A stretch of DNA of 12,169 nucleotides from the NCBI GenBank assembly GCA_964634555.1, contig CAZWJJ010000024.1, positions 1-12,169 on the forward strand, given 5' to 3'. Each line of letters opens with the position of its first letter. Position 1 is the stretch's first letter. The notes under the pieces were generated by a model that did not search any database, was not told the DNA's origin, and saw only the letters and a program-made list of their open reading frames with translations. Below, one piece after another: positions 1 through 7,263 of the stretch. Source of the DNA: JACQCV01 sp964634555. Lineage in GTDB: Bacteria > Patescibacteriota > Minisyncoccia > Phycocordibacterales > UBA12445. The position numbers were made by a program, and so were the translations under genes.

Positions 1-1092
1 TTCGCTCGAGAACTCGAAAGAAAATACGATTATGAACATGTCGTAACACCTTACCTTGGCGGAGAGGAACTTTATCGAATATCCGGCCATCTGGATCATT
101 ACACTAAAAATATGTACGCCCCAATCGATATGGATGGTGACAAATTTTACCTAAGGCCGATGGCCTGCCCGCATCATATTAGGCTCTACCAGCGCAAACC
201 TTGGAGTTATAAACATCTACCCGTTCGTTATGCGGAGATTGCCGATTATAATCGTTATGAAAAATCTGGTGAACTGATGGGGATGATCCGAGTCCGAAAG
301 TTTCAGTTGTCTGATGGGCATATTTTTGTAACTCCGGAGGGATTGAAAGAGGAGTTTAAAAGAGTCTGTCGAATGATTGTTGAGGGTATGGAAGGCCTGG
401 GACTTTTGGATATAGTAAGTTATAGATTTTCAAAAAGAGATCCCAAGAATACAGAGAAATATTATCCCGATGATAATTTGTGGAATCATGCCGAAGCTCT
501 GATGAAGGAAGCGCTAGATGAACTTAAACTACCATACATTACTGCTGAAGATGAGGCCGCGTTCTATGGGCCAAAGCTTGATGTTCAGGCTAAGAATGTT
601 CATGGCAAGGAGGATACATTATTCACCGCTCAGATGGATTTTCTTTTGCCGCAGAAGTTTAATGTCGAATATGTGGATGCGAATGGCGAGAAGAAGCGAC
701 CGGTTATGATTCACCGCTCAACCATAGGTTCTCTGGAACGTGTTTTTGCTTTCTTGATTGAGCATTATGCCGGCGCTTTTCCGACTTGGTTGGCGCCTGT
801 GCAAGTAGCTATTTTGCCTATTGGCGAAAAGTTCCTTGATTATGCCAAAGAAATTTATACAAATCTCAGAACGCAGGGCATTAGAGTCGAATTAAATAAT
901 GAAAGTGAAACTTTAGGCAAGCGGATCCGCAATAGTAAGATGATGAAAATTCCTTATGTGATCGTTGTTGGCCAGAATGAGCTTGATGCCAGCACAATTA
1001 CTGCCGAAACCCGCGACAATGGACAGCTTAAGGATCTCAAGCTAGACAAATTTGTTGAAATGATCAAAGATGAGATTAATTCTCGAAGTTAA
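1..1092 (+). CDS. thrS: Threonyl-tRNA synthetase, 3' part (5' end outside window)
   Basis: ThrRS charges tRNA-Thr with threonine in the cytoplasm. The reading frame is open from base 1, so the start and the N-terminal editing and TGS regions, if any, lie outside the window; 363 codons remain. The class II catalytic core is visible: RPMACPHH near window codons 52-59, motif 2 (RYAEIADYNRYEKSG followed by RVRKF and DGHIF), and motif 3 (IHRSTIGSLERVFAF). The three zinc ligands of the family are present: Cys in ACPHH, His in DGHIF and His in MIHRS. The C-terminal anticodon-binding domain starts at WLAPVQVAILP and is complete. Two usually conserved spots differ from the common bacterial form: NCPGH is ACPHH and DAHIF is DGHIF. 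It ends at TAA, 61 bases before dnaB. The identification is secure. Confidence 0.96.
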   Translation, partial: FARELERKYDYEHVVTPYLGGEELYRISGHLDHYTKNMYAPIDMDGDKFYLRPMACPHHIRLYQRKPWSYKHLPVRYAEIADYNRYEKSGELMGMIRVRKFQLSDGHIFVTPEGLKEEFKRVCRMIVEGMEGLGLLDIVSYRFSKRDPKNTEKYYPDDNLWNHAEALMKEALDELKLPYITAEDEAAFYGPKLDVQAKNVHGKEDTLFTAQMDFLLPQKFNVEYVDANGEKKRPVMIHRSTIGSLERVFAFLIEHYAGAFPTWLAPVQVAILPIGEKFLDYAKEIYTNLRTQGIRVELNNESETLGKRIRNSKMMKIPYVIVVGQNELDASTITAETRDNGQLKDLKLDKFVEMIKDEINSRS

Positions 1093-1108
1093 CCACAGAT
1101 TACCCACA
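1089..1108 (+). promoter_or_regulatory. Two DnaA-box-like nonamers upstream of dnaB
   Basis: TTAACCACA (1089-1097) and TTACCCACA (1100-1108) each differ from the consensus DnaA box TTATCCACA only at position 4. They lie in the same orientation with starts 11 bases apart, about one helical turn. They overlap the thrS stop codon and precede dnaB. They could bind DnaA and link dnaB expression to replication state, but two 8/9 matches can also arise by chance. Confidence 0.25.
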
Positions 1109-1153
1109 AATTCATTTTTGAATATTTTTAAGCTCTGTTAAAGTGGTTGTATA

Positions 1154-2548
1154 ATGACCACCGCATCGGAATTTAAATCCCCCACCTTTCGTGTCCCACC
1201 GCAAAATATTGAGGCTGAAAAAGCTCTGCTTGGCGCCATAATGATGCGTCCGCAGTCGATTTACGACATTTCAGATCAACTGGCTAAAGATGCTTTCTAT
1301 TCTGAAAAACACAAAATAATTTACGGCACAATGCTGGAACTTTTGGCCAAGAGCGAACCGATTGACACCGTCGTCTTATCTGCCAAATTAAAGGAGAAAA
1401 AATTACTGGATAATATCGGTGGCGCCAGTTATTTGATGCAACTGGTCAGTGGCGTGCCGTCCACCAACAATGTAGAACATTATGCCAAATTAATCCAGAA
1501 AACTTTTGTCTTGAGAAATCTAATCGAAGCTGCGGATCATATCTCCACCTTGGGTTATGGCGAGGAGAAAGATATTGATGAAGTTTTAGATGCCGCAGAG
1601 AAAAAGATTTTTGGTATCAGTAATGCCAGCCTGAAGAATAAATTTATAAATATCAGTGAGACTCTGGAGAACGCTTGGACCAGGCTTGAACGCCTCCATA
1701 ATTCCAAAAATGAAACTCGTGGAGTTAAGACCGGTTTTCATCAGCTGGATAATAAATTGGCGGGTTTGCAAAATTCTGATCTGATCATTTTGGCCGCTAG
1801 ACCGTCTATGGGAAAAACAACCTTAGCCATGGATATTGCCCGTAATGCCGCTCTGATCCACAACGTGCCGGTCGGGATTTTTTCTCTTGAAATGAGCTCT
1901 GATCAACTCGTGGATAGAATGCTTGCCGCTGAGTCTCAGCTTGATGCCTGGAAATTACGCACCGGACAGCTTCAGACTGACGAAGAATTTTCTCTTTTGC
2001 GAGATACGATGGACAAACTTTCTAAGGCGCCGATCTATATAGACGACGAATCGACAAACAATATTATTCGCATGAAAGCTGTTGCCCGCCGATTGAAAAG
2101 TGAAGGCGGTCTCGGGATGATCGTTGTTGATTATTTACAGTTGATGGCGACCAGCAAAAATTACGATTCGCTCGTGCATCAGGTGACTGAAATCTCAAGA
2201 TCTCTAAAGGGATTAGCGCGCGATCTTAATGTGCCGGTTTTGGCGCTATCACAGCTTTCTCGAGCCGTTGAACAGCGAGGTGGCGAGCCACGATTGTCTG
2301 ATTTGCGCGATTCTGGTTCTATCGAACAGGATGCTGATGTTGTGCTTTTTATTCATCGTGAGGATAAGTATGATAAGGCTTCTAGCCGGCCGAATATTGC
2401 TAAGATTATTATCGCTAAACATCGAAATGGCCCCGTTGGCGAAGCGGAACTATATTTTGATGAGAAACGGGTAAGCTTTAGTAATATAGATAACAATGAT
2501 TATGGTGGCAGTAATACCGGTAGCGACGGAGGTTTTGGAGATTTTTAA
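1154..2548 (+). CDS. dnaB: Replicative DNA helicase DnaB
   Basis: DnaB is the hexameric ATP-driven helicase that unwinds DNA at the replication fork and interacts with primase. The 464-residue length is normal and there is no intein. The N-terminal domain begins at VPPQNIEAEKALLG (residues 14-27). The RecA-like C-terminal domain carries Walker A ARPSMGKT (215-222), Walker B VVDYLQL (324-330), ALSQLSR (364-370), LRDSGSIEQDAD (384-395) and HRNGPVGE (423-430). The C-terminus is a Gly/Asp/Asn-rich acidic tail (about 445-464). ATG 1154 is chosen because it directly precedes the conserved N-terminal domain; no Shine-Dalgarno sequence is visible. recR follows after 42 bases on the same strand, so the two are probably co-transcribed. 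Confidence 0.97.
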   Translation: MTTASEFKSPTFRVPPQNIEAEKALLGAIMMRPQSIYDISDQLAKDAFYSEKHKIIYGTMLELLAKSEPIDTVVLSAKLKEKKLLDNIGGASYLMQLVSGVPSTNNVEHYAKLIQKTFVLRNLIEAADHISTLGYGEEKDIDEVLDAAEKKIFGISNASLKNKFINISETLENAWTRLERLHNSKNETRGVKTGFHQLDNKLAGLQNSDLIILAARPSMGKTTLAMDIARNAALIHNVPVGIFSLEMSSDQLVDRMLAAESQLDAWKLRTGQLQTDEEFSLLRDTMDKLSKAPIYIDDESTNNIIRMKAVARRLKSEGGLGMIVVDYLQLMATSKNYDSLVHQVTEISRSLKGLARDLNVPVLALSQLSRAVEQRGGEPRLSDLRDSGSIEQDADVVLFIHREDKYDKASSRPNIAKIIIAKHRNGPVGEAELYFDEKRVSFSNIDNNDYGGSNTGSDGGFGDF

Positions 2549-2574
2549 TTAAAATGATATTGTCTTTGCGAGGC

Positions 2575-2581
2575 GAAGGAG
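2575..2581 (+). promoter_or_regulatory. Ribosome binding site deciding the recR start
   Basis: GAAGGAG lies 9 bases before a TTG codon at 2591 and 18 bases before the first in-frame ATG at 2600. The spacing favours the TTG start. Confidence 0.6.
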
Positions 2582-2590
2582 TTTAGAATT

Positions 2591-3211
2591 TTGCGAACAA
2601 TGAATCCCATAGAAAGATTGACTCAAATTTTTGGCCGTTTCCCGGGGATTGGCCCAAGGCAGGCAAAGCGGTTTGTCTATTTTTTGTTGTCGGAAAATTC
2701 AGCTTACTCTCGCGAATTGATTGATCTGATAATAAGGCTTAAAAAAGAAGTGAGTTACTGTAGGCAATGTTATAAACTATCTTTAAATCAAAATAGTCAA
2801 TATTGTGATCTGTGCCGTGATCAGAGCCGTGATGTTTCGGTCTTGATGATTGTTGCCAAGGATATTGATCTAGAAAATATTTCGCGCTCCGGTGAATTCA
2901 ATGGACGATATTTTATTCTTGGTGGTCTTCTGCCAATACTGGAGAAAAGTCCGGAACAGAAGATTCGTATTCGAGAACTTTCTTTATTGATACAAAATAT
3001 GTTAAAAGACGGCTTGAAAGAGATTATAATTGCCCTCAATGCCAATCCTGAGGGTGATAACACTGCTGATTATGTCAGAGGGTTTTTAAAATCGATCTGT
3101 GATGCCAATAATATTAAGACTTCAGTTTTAGGCCGCGGACTTTCGACTGGCACTGAGCTTGAATATTCAGACAGCGATACCATTCGAAACGCGCTCAAAA
3201 ATAGATCATAG
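2591..3211 (+). CDS. recR: Recombination mediator protein RecR
   Basis: RecR works with RecO (and RecF) to load RecA on gapped single-stranded DNA. The 206-residue protein has the N-terminal helix-hairpin-helix region PIERLTQIFGRFPGIGPRQA (residues 6-25), a four-Cys zinc finger (Cys57, Cys60, Cys72, Cys75), a Toprim domain (about 83-170, with NGRYFILGG and NANPEGDNTA) and the C-terminal GRGLSTGTELEYSD. Length and domain order are normal for the family. One oddity is that the Toprim segment normally written VVEEPxD reads IVAKDID, so the usual first acidic residue is Ala89. The TTG start at 2591 is supported by an upstream GAAGGAG; ATG 2600 is the alternative and would remove only three residues. 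The gene lies downstream of dnaB and converges on rplU. Confidence 0.95.
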   Translation: MRTMNPIERLTQIFGRFPGIGPRQAKRFVYFLLSENSAYSRELIDLIIRLKKEVSYCRQCYKLSLNQNSQYCDLCRDQSRDVSVLMIVAKDIDLENISRSGEFNGRYFILGGLLPILEKSPEQKIRIRELSLLIQNMLKDGLKEIIIALNANPEGDNTADYVRGFLKSICDANNIKTSVLGRGLSTGTELEYSDSDTIRNALKNRS

Positions 3212-3231
3212 ATCTTGTTTTTGGGGTAATT

Positions 3232-3253
3232 AAAAAATCCGCTGAACGCGGAT
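3232..3253 (-). terminator. Intrinsic terminator of rplU
   Basis: Read on the - strand, the stem ATCCGC / GCGGAT with loop GTTCA is followed at once by six T residues. It begins 4 bases after the rplU stop codon. On the + strand the same hairpin lies after recR, but is followed only by a weak T-rich stretch, so it may act in both directions with a bias to the - strand. Confidence 0.88.
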
Positions 3254-3256
3254 CTC

Positions 3257-3586
3257 TTACTTTATTTTATCGATCTTAACTTGAGAGAATGGCTGGCGGT
3301 GGCCTTTTCGATTGCGGTATCTGACTTTTGATTTATATTTTTGGGTTATAACCTTTCGTTCTCTGCCCTCTTCGATGAGAGTCGCCTCTACAACTGCGCC
3401 TGTAATGAATGGAGCACCGACAGTGGTGCTATCCCCGTCGTCCACGAGTAAAACCTCGTTAAAAACGATTTTAGAGCCTTTTTCAGGCCTTTTATCATCG
3501 TATCCGGCAAGCTTTTCAACCTTAATAACATCGCCAGGCTTGACGACGTATTGTTTGCCTCCTGTCTGGATAACTGCAAATTCCAT
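3257..3586 (-). CDS. rplU: 50S ribosomal protein L21
   Basis: L21 binds 23S rRNA in the large ribosomal subunit. The N-terminus MEFAVIQTGGKQYVVKPGD is the family signature, and the C-terminus carries KYKSKVRYRNRKGHRQPFSQVKI, the basic rRNA-binding tail. The length of 109 residues is normal. ATG 3586 is chosen over an in-frame TTG at 3604 because it matches the conserved N-terminus and because the -10 box of the likely promoter covers most of the TTG extension. The usual partner rpmA (L27) does not follow: a terminator and convergent recR lie directly downstream. Upstream on the same strand is rmuC, 52 bases before the start codon. Confidence 0.97.
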   Translation of the reverse strand: MEFAVIQTGGKQYVVKPGDVIKVEKLAGYDDKRPEKGSKIVFNEVLLVDDGDSTTVGAPFITGAVVEATLIEEGRERKVITQKYKSKVRYRNRKGHRQPFSQVKIDKIK

Positions 3587-3595
3587 AGTCCTGAC

Positions 3596-3624
3596 ATAAT
3601 ACAAAAAAAGGTTATAAAATGCAA
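3596..3624 (-). promoter_or_regulatory. Promoter of rplU with a near-leaderless start
   Basis: On the - strand, TTGCAT (3624-3619) and TATTAT (3601-3596) are separated by 17 bases. Transcription should begin near 3589, only about 3 bases before ATG 3586. An AGGA at the start-proximal side would be mostly upstream of or at the transcript end, so initiation is probably close to leaderless. Confidence 0.55.
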
Positions 3625-3638
3625 GCTCTAATGGCGGT

Positions 3639-4727
3639 TTAACTATCTAATTCCGGCTTTTCAAGATTGAGTGGTTCATATCCAAGTCCATTGTCTACAT
3701 CAGTGATCCTCATTAGATCCTTATCAATCTTTTTGAACTCGCGTGATGAATCGGTATATTGGTTAACGACAGTTGAAATCGATTTGCCGAGTTTCTCATA
3801 TTTTTCCATATATGTTTTCAGATGAGTTGTCAGTTCTCCCACCCGCTTCACAATATCTTTAGCTTGCTCCTCAATCTGCATTGCTCTTAGACCCTGAAGC
3901 ACAGTTTGAAGATATGCCAAGAATGATGTCGGAGAAACGATTATAACTTTATATTTTGCCGCCGCTCGCTGTATTAAACTCTCTGTGTCTTCTTTGAGGG
4001 CACCGATTTTATTTATTAAAAGATCGTAATAGATGGCTTCGTGTGGAATGAACATAAAAGCAAAATCCATTGTGCCGGCCGATGGTTTGATATATTTGGA
4101 AGTTTCGACAATCCTATTTTTCAGATCACTGACAAAGAGTTTTTCTAGCCTATCTTTTTCAGCCGGGTCTTTTTCAGCAATAATGCGATTGTAGTTTTCT
4201 AGCGAGAATTTTGAATCCACGGGAATAATCTTATCTTTGACGAAAACAGCTGCATCGGGTATCAAATTCTTGCCCTCTTCATCTTGACCGAGCTGATATT
4301 GCATCTCATAACTACCTGGCGGCATGACGTTTTTCAAAACTGTTTCAAGGTAATATTCGCCTAAAATTCCGCGCTGTTTAGGATTTTTCAAGATATCTTG
4401 CAATGATTGAAGCTGATCGGTAAAACCAACTACTTGTTTATTTGTCTCATCTAATCTGGCAATTTTCTCAGTCATATCGCTCACGATTTTGTATGACTCC
4501 CCTATTTGTGAACGCATGGCGCGATTTGCTTCATTGACCGATTCGTTTAAGTGTCTTTCCGATTCCGATAGTCGATTGTCGAGAGTTTTGGATAAATGAT
4601 TGAGTTGATTTTGGATGAGTAACAGTGAATTATCCTCTGATGGTTTGGACTTAGTTATGACGCGTAAAAATAAGACAGCTACCACGGCACCGACAATTGT
4701 CGCTATAAATAGATATAAAAAAATCAT
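3639..4727 (-). CDS. rmuC: RmuC-family DNA recombination-associated protein
   Basis: RmuC proteins limit rearrangements at inverted repeats and are predicted nucleases of the PD-(D/E)XK fold. This 362-residue protein has an N-terminal membrane anchor (residues 2-22), a long predicted coiled coil (about 33-118), then the RmuC core with RGILGEYYLETVL (119-131), IPDAAVF (156-162) and VDSKFSLENYN (170-180), where Glu124, Asp158, Asp171 and Lys173 are candidate active-site residues. A second conserved block, FAFMFIPHEAIYYDLL (222-237), follows, and the C-terminus is again helical. Its ATG overlaps the stop codon of the upstream antiporter gene in an ATGA, so the two are translationally coupled. 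rplU follows on the same strand without a visible terminator between them. Confidence 0.93.
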   Translation of the reverse strand: MIFLYLFIATIVGAVVAVLFLRVITKSKPSEDNSLLLIQNQLNHLSKTLDNRLSESERHLNESVNEANRAMRSQIGESYKIVSDMTEKIARLDETNKQVVGFTDQLQSLQDILKNPKQRGILGEYYLETVLKNVMPPGSYEMQYQLGQDEEGKNLIPDAAVFVKDKIIPVDSKFSLENYNRIIAEKDPAEKDRLEKLFVSDLKNRIVETSKYIKPSAGTMDFAFMFIPHEAIYYDLLINKIGALKEDTESLIQRAAAKYKVIIVSPTSFLAYLQTVLQGLRAMQIEEQAKDIVKRVGELTTHLKTYMEKYEKLGKSISTVVNQYTDSSREFKKIDKDLMRITDVDNGLGYEPLNLEKPELDS

Positions 4728-5686
4728 CTGATTACAAAAAGAGTAACAGCGAATAAGATATAGATTGATATGAGCAATACTCCCTCACTCCGACTGATCC
4801 TTGAATTACTATAAGAAAATATGCCGAGAAAAATAAATGCTATCAGTAAGAAAATACAGCTTAGGATAAATGATGGAGAGGCGTTATATCCGATAATTGT
4901 TGGTGATAAGAAGGCTATAAGTGCAACTGATATTGTGGCGTTAAAAACAATTGAACCCAAAATGTTGCCCATGGCTAGTGCTGGATGCCTGAGGATAGCA
5001 CTTTTTATACCAAAAAAGAGTTCGGGTAGAGTGGTTATTAATCCGAGAAAAATGGTGCCGAAAAAGATCAGGTCGATAGATAGATATGTTGCTAGGCCGG
5101 TCCCGAAGATTACTATAAAAAAACAAGATAATGTAAGAATTATTAGACCAAAAAAAAGATGCGTGAGACTAGAGATTGTATCTGTGAAGAAGTGGGCTCT
5201 ATATGGGATATGCGGAACTGTTTTTTCAAGAAATCCGGCATCTCGGGAAAAAACATAACTGTATGCCAGAAAAATAAATATCAGAATGATCACATCAAAG
5301 CGCGTGATTCCACCGTTCTGAATCAAGATTGAGGGTAATAATGCAATTAAAAATGATGCCCAGAAAATACGACTAGAAACATTTTTTGGTATTTCTATTC
5401 CGTTGGCAAATAGTGATACTAGTCCGATCGATATTGTAATATTGGCCAGATTCGCGCCAAGAATATTTCCGACGGAAATAGCCGGAACTTTGGCGATTAT
5501 CGAAGCGAAAGTTATAAAAATTCCAGGTATGGAAGTAACAATGCTTATCAAAAAAAAGGAGATGAGATACTCATTTAGTTGAAGCAGTCTTGAGAGTGTT
5601 AGCAGAGATTTGGCGATTATGCCGCTAGAGACCCCCATGACTATTATTGAAACAATAAAGACAAAAATATAAAAAAGAAAAATCAC
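4724..5686 (-). CDS. CaCA-family sodium/calcium (cation) antiporter
   Basis: Members of the Ca2+:cation antiporter family exchange Ca2+ for Na+ or H+ across the cytoplasmic membrane. The 320-residue protein is very hydrophobic with about ten membrane segments and shows the two inverted alpha repeats. Repeat 1 is TSIPGIFITFAS plus GNILGANLANI (residues 51-62 and 73-83); repeat 2 is TTLPELFFGIKSA plus GNILGSIVFNA (218-230 and 240-250). The ion-binding Glu of repeat 2 is present (Glu222), but its counterpart in repeat 1 is Gly55 (PG instead of PE). The position that is often Asp or Asn after GS in repeat 2 is Ile. The GTG start at 5686 is the only start in this frame after an upstream stop, and a promoter ends just before it. 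It is coupled to rmuC by an ATGA overlap. The transported ion cannot be assigned with confidence. Confidence 0.9.
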   Translation of the reverse strand: MIFLFYIFVFIVSIIVMGVSSGIIAKSLLTLSRLLQLNEYLISFFLISIVTSIPGIFITFASIIAKVPAISVGNILGANLANITISIGLVSLFANGIEIPKNVSSRIFWASFLIALLPSILIQNGGITRFDVIILIFIFLAYSYVFSRDAGFLEKTVPHIPYRAHFFTDTISSLTHLFFGLIILTLSCFFIVIFGTGLATYLSIDLIFFGTIFLGLITTLPELFFGIKSAILRHPALAMGNILGSIVFNATISVALIAFLSPTIIGYNASPSFILSCIFLLIAFIFLGIFSYSNSRISRSEGVLLISIYILFAVTLFVIR

Positions 5687-5692
5687 ACATTA

Positions 5693-5720
5693 ATTTTAGC
5701 ATTTTTATATAATTGCTCAA
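5693..5720 (-). promoter_or_regulatory. Promoter of the antiporter-rmuC operon, predicted leaderless
   Basis: On the - strand, TTGAGC (5720-5715), a 16-base spacer ending in TGC, and TAAAAT (5698-5693) form an extended -10 promoter. Six bases separate the -10 box from GTG 5686, so transcription is predicted to begin at or next to the start codon. No Shine-Dalgarno sequence is present. Confidence 0.55.
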
Positions 5721-5730
5721 ATGATCCCAA

Positions 5731-5762
5731 TAAAAAATGGTGAGGATCTGATCCTCACCATT
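5731..5762 (-). terminator. Intrinsic terminator of the GCS2-like ligase gene
   Basis: A perfect 13-base inverted repeat (AATGGTGAGGATC and its complement) around a single base is followed on the - strand by a run of T residues. In RNA the loop would open to about 5 bases. It starts 15 bases after the ligase stop codon and isolates that gene from the antiporter promoter. Confidence 0.9.
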
Positions 5763-5777
5763 GGTGGAAAATGAAAA

Positions 5778-7202
5778 TTAGGCATAAAGCATACTACTAT
5801 AATGCAAGGCTTTTATCATTCCTTCGCGATCGTGACTAACCCTTAAATTAGATAGTGAACGAGTAAGTATGTTCGATGGCGTTCCGCATTTAATAATAGT
5901 ATCTAGAACATCTGTATCAAAATATAAGAGTAGGCCAATTTCTTGAAGGCCATCTTTTGCTTTTTTGATCTCATTTGAAAGTCCCGATCTGAAAGGTTGT
6001 CGGCAAAATGTGCCTCGCTCTCCAGGAAACCACATATTTGAAGACATACCGGAGACCATAGCCGCTTCGCGGTTGTAACGCACTAAATTAAGGGGCATCA
6101 GAGCTTCTTTGTGAGATTGTGAATAGTGCAATCGGCCGATATATAGAAGGAAGAGGAAGAGTTCCTGATCGATTGTCGGTTGGGTTGGCAAGAGTCTAAG
6201 TTCTACAACAAGAGAATTGTCGATAAACTTTATTCGACTATCGAGCCAGGTCATGCCGATCGCTATCTGAAGAGCATTTTCCGGAGCATGTAGAATGAAT
6301 GGGAACTGTCCAGCTCGAGCCAAATATTGATATATATTTTCAAAATAGTTTTCAGGAAGACCAACACGCAACCCGGCTCCTGATATCTGTTGGCTTGGTT
6401 TGCGGGTGTCAAATGCTTTTTCCCACGACATGAGCCGTAAATCCTGCAATCCGCTATCGTGACTAAGTTCCCATGATTTCATGCGCAAATCTTGTATGCC
6501 GGTATCCAAATATTCAAGATAACGAGAATTTGCACTAAGTGCTAATAGATACGGTGCGATCATAAAAGAACGATTCATCTTGTCGATGGCATCATCAAAT
6601 GAATTAGCTTGAAGGTTTACTTGGAAAGATTGGAAGAGAGAAACTATGGCCGCATCGCCCACATTGAGCTTGTTGGGTTCACGGCCAATCACCGGCTCAA
6701 CATCTTTTCGGCGATGAAAATTATAATAATCCGGTACTGTCTGATATTTCGGCTTGTTCGTACGCGGGCTATTCATAACTGGCAAAAAAGGATTGGTTCC
6801 ACAGCGAATGAGCCTGCAGTTATTTTGTCTAGCAGATAGAAGAACTTTGCTCCAAATATCTCGATAGAATGATTCGATGACTCGATAGCCAACAATCCGG
6901 CCGCCACGCTTTTTGTTAATAACTATCGGAGGAGTTCGGAATTCTATTTGGGCAACACCAAGTTCCTTGTCGGTGTGTTCACGAATTGTTTCTGAACCGA
7001 TAATTTCATCACGAAGCTTTTCGATGTCGGCATGGGTAACTTGGTCTGAATTGGGATGAATAGCAACTTCGGATTCAAAGCCGACTTTGATTTCATCACC
7101 ACTCTTGCGGTAATAGTCTGGCTTAGAAAGGATCTCGAGACATTGTTTATCGTAAGAATCCCTCATTTCATGCTCTTGATCGTCATTATTCCAGCTGGTC
7201 AT
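5778..7202 (-). CDS. GCS2-superfamily carboxylate-amine / glutamate-cysteine ligase-like protein
   Basis: Proteins of this superfamily have a glutamine-synthetase-like fold and use ATP to join a carboxylate, usually glutamate, to an amine. The 474-residue protein shows the expected order: VGFESEVAIHP (residues 40-50, metal-binding Glu43 and Glu45), ELGVAQIEFRTPP (80-92), a long linker, QVNLQ (194-198), IAPYLLALSANSRYLEYLDTG (216-236), and VVELRLLPTQPT (332-343). It lacks the HVHV strand of YbdK-type enzymes and is closer to the QVNL form seen in plant-type and EgtA-like members. The real substrate is unknown. A 16-residue block is duplicated in tandem (233-248 and 249-264; TGIQDLRMKSWE and SGLQDLRLMSWE). 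Start ATG 7202 follows AGGAGG by 6 bases. A GATase gene lies upstream on the same strand. No signal peptide is seen, so it is probably cytoplasmic. Confidence 0.75.
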   Translation of the reverse strand: MTSWNNDDQEHEMRDSYDKQCLEILSKPDYYRKSGDEIKVGFESEVAIHPNSDQVTHADIEKLRDEIIGSETIREHTDKELGVAQIEFRTPPIVINKKRGGRIVGYRVIESFYRDIWSKVLLSARQNNCRLIRCGTNPFLPVMNSPRTNKPKYQTVPDYYNFHRRKDVEPVIGREPNKLNVGDAAIVSLFQSFQVNLQANSFDDAIDKMNRSFMIAPYLLALSANSRYLEYLDTGIQDLRMKSWELSHDSGLQDLRLMSWEKAFDTRKPSQQISGAGLRVGLPENYFENIYQYLARAGQFPFILHAPENALQIAIGMTWLDSRIKFIDNSLVVELRLLPTQPTIDQELFLFLLYIGRLHYSQSHKEALMPLNLVRYNREAAMVSGMSSNMWFPGERGTFCRQPFRSGLSNEIKKAKDGLQEIGLLLYFDTDVLDTIIKCGTPSNILTRSLSNLRVSHDREGMIKALHYSSMLYA

Positions 7203-7208
7203 TAGAGA

Positions 7209-7214
7209 CCTCCT
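7209..7214 (-). promoter_or_regulatory. Strong Shine-Dalgarno of the ligase gene
   Basis: AGGAGG on the - strand lies 6 bases before ATG 7202. It contrasts with the many genes here that have no ribosome binding site. Confidence 0.8.
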
Positions 7215-7221
7215 GTTTAAA

Positions 7222-7235
7222 GTTGAATTTTCAAC
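7222..7235 (-). promoter_or_regulatory. Palindrome in the ligase 5' leader
   Basis: GTTGAA-AA-TTCAAC is a 14-base palindrome placed 7 bases upstream of the Shine-Dalgarno sequence and downstream of the promoter. It could be an operator or a small leader hairpin that affects translation. No regulator is identifiable from sequence. Confidence 0.35.
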
Positions 7236-7263
7236 GTGCCAAGTAGTTAAAAGTTCTTTTTGT

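Noticed and set aside
1150..1155. Perfect TATAAT overlapping the dnaB start codon
   Set aside because: Transcription would begin several bases inside dnaB, no start codon fits downstream of it before the conserved N-terminus, and no -35 box is spaced correctly. It is probably chance.
4821..5258. A 145-residue open frame on the + strand
   Set aside because: It is antisense to the antiporter gene, has a Lys/Arg/Ile-rich composition typical of a shadow frame, and lacks a start signal.
7214..7242. TTGGCA-17-TAAACA as a ligase promoter with the palindrome in its spacer
   Set aside because: Its -10 box would overlap the Shine-Dalgarno region and transcription would start inside it, which conflicts with use of that site. 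The TTGACA-16-GATAAT promoter further upstream is much better.
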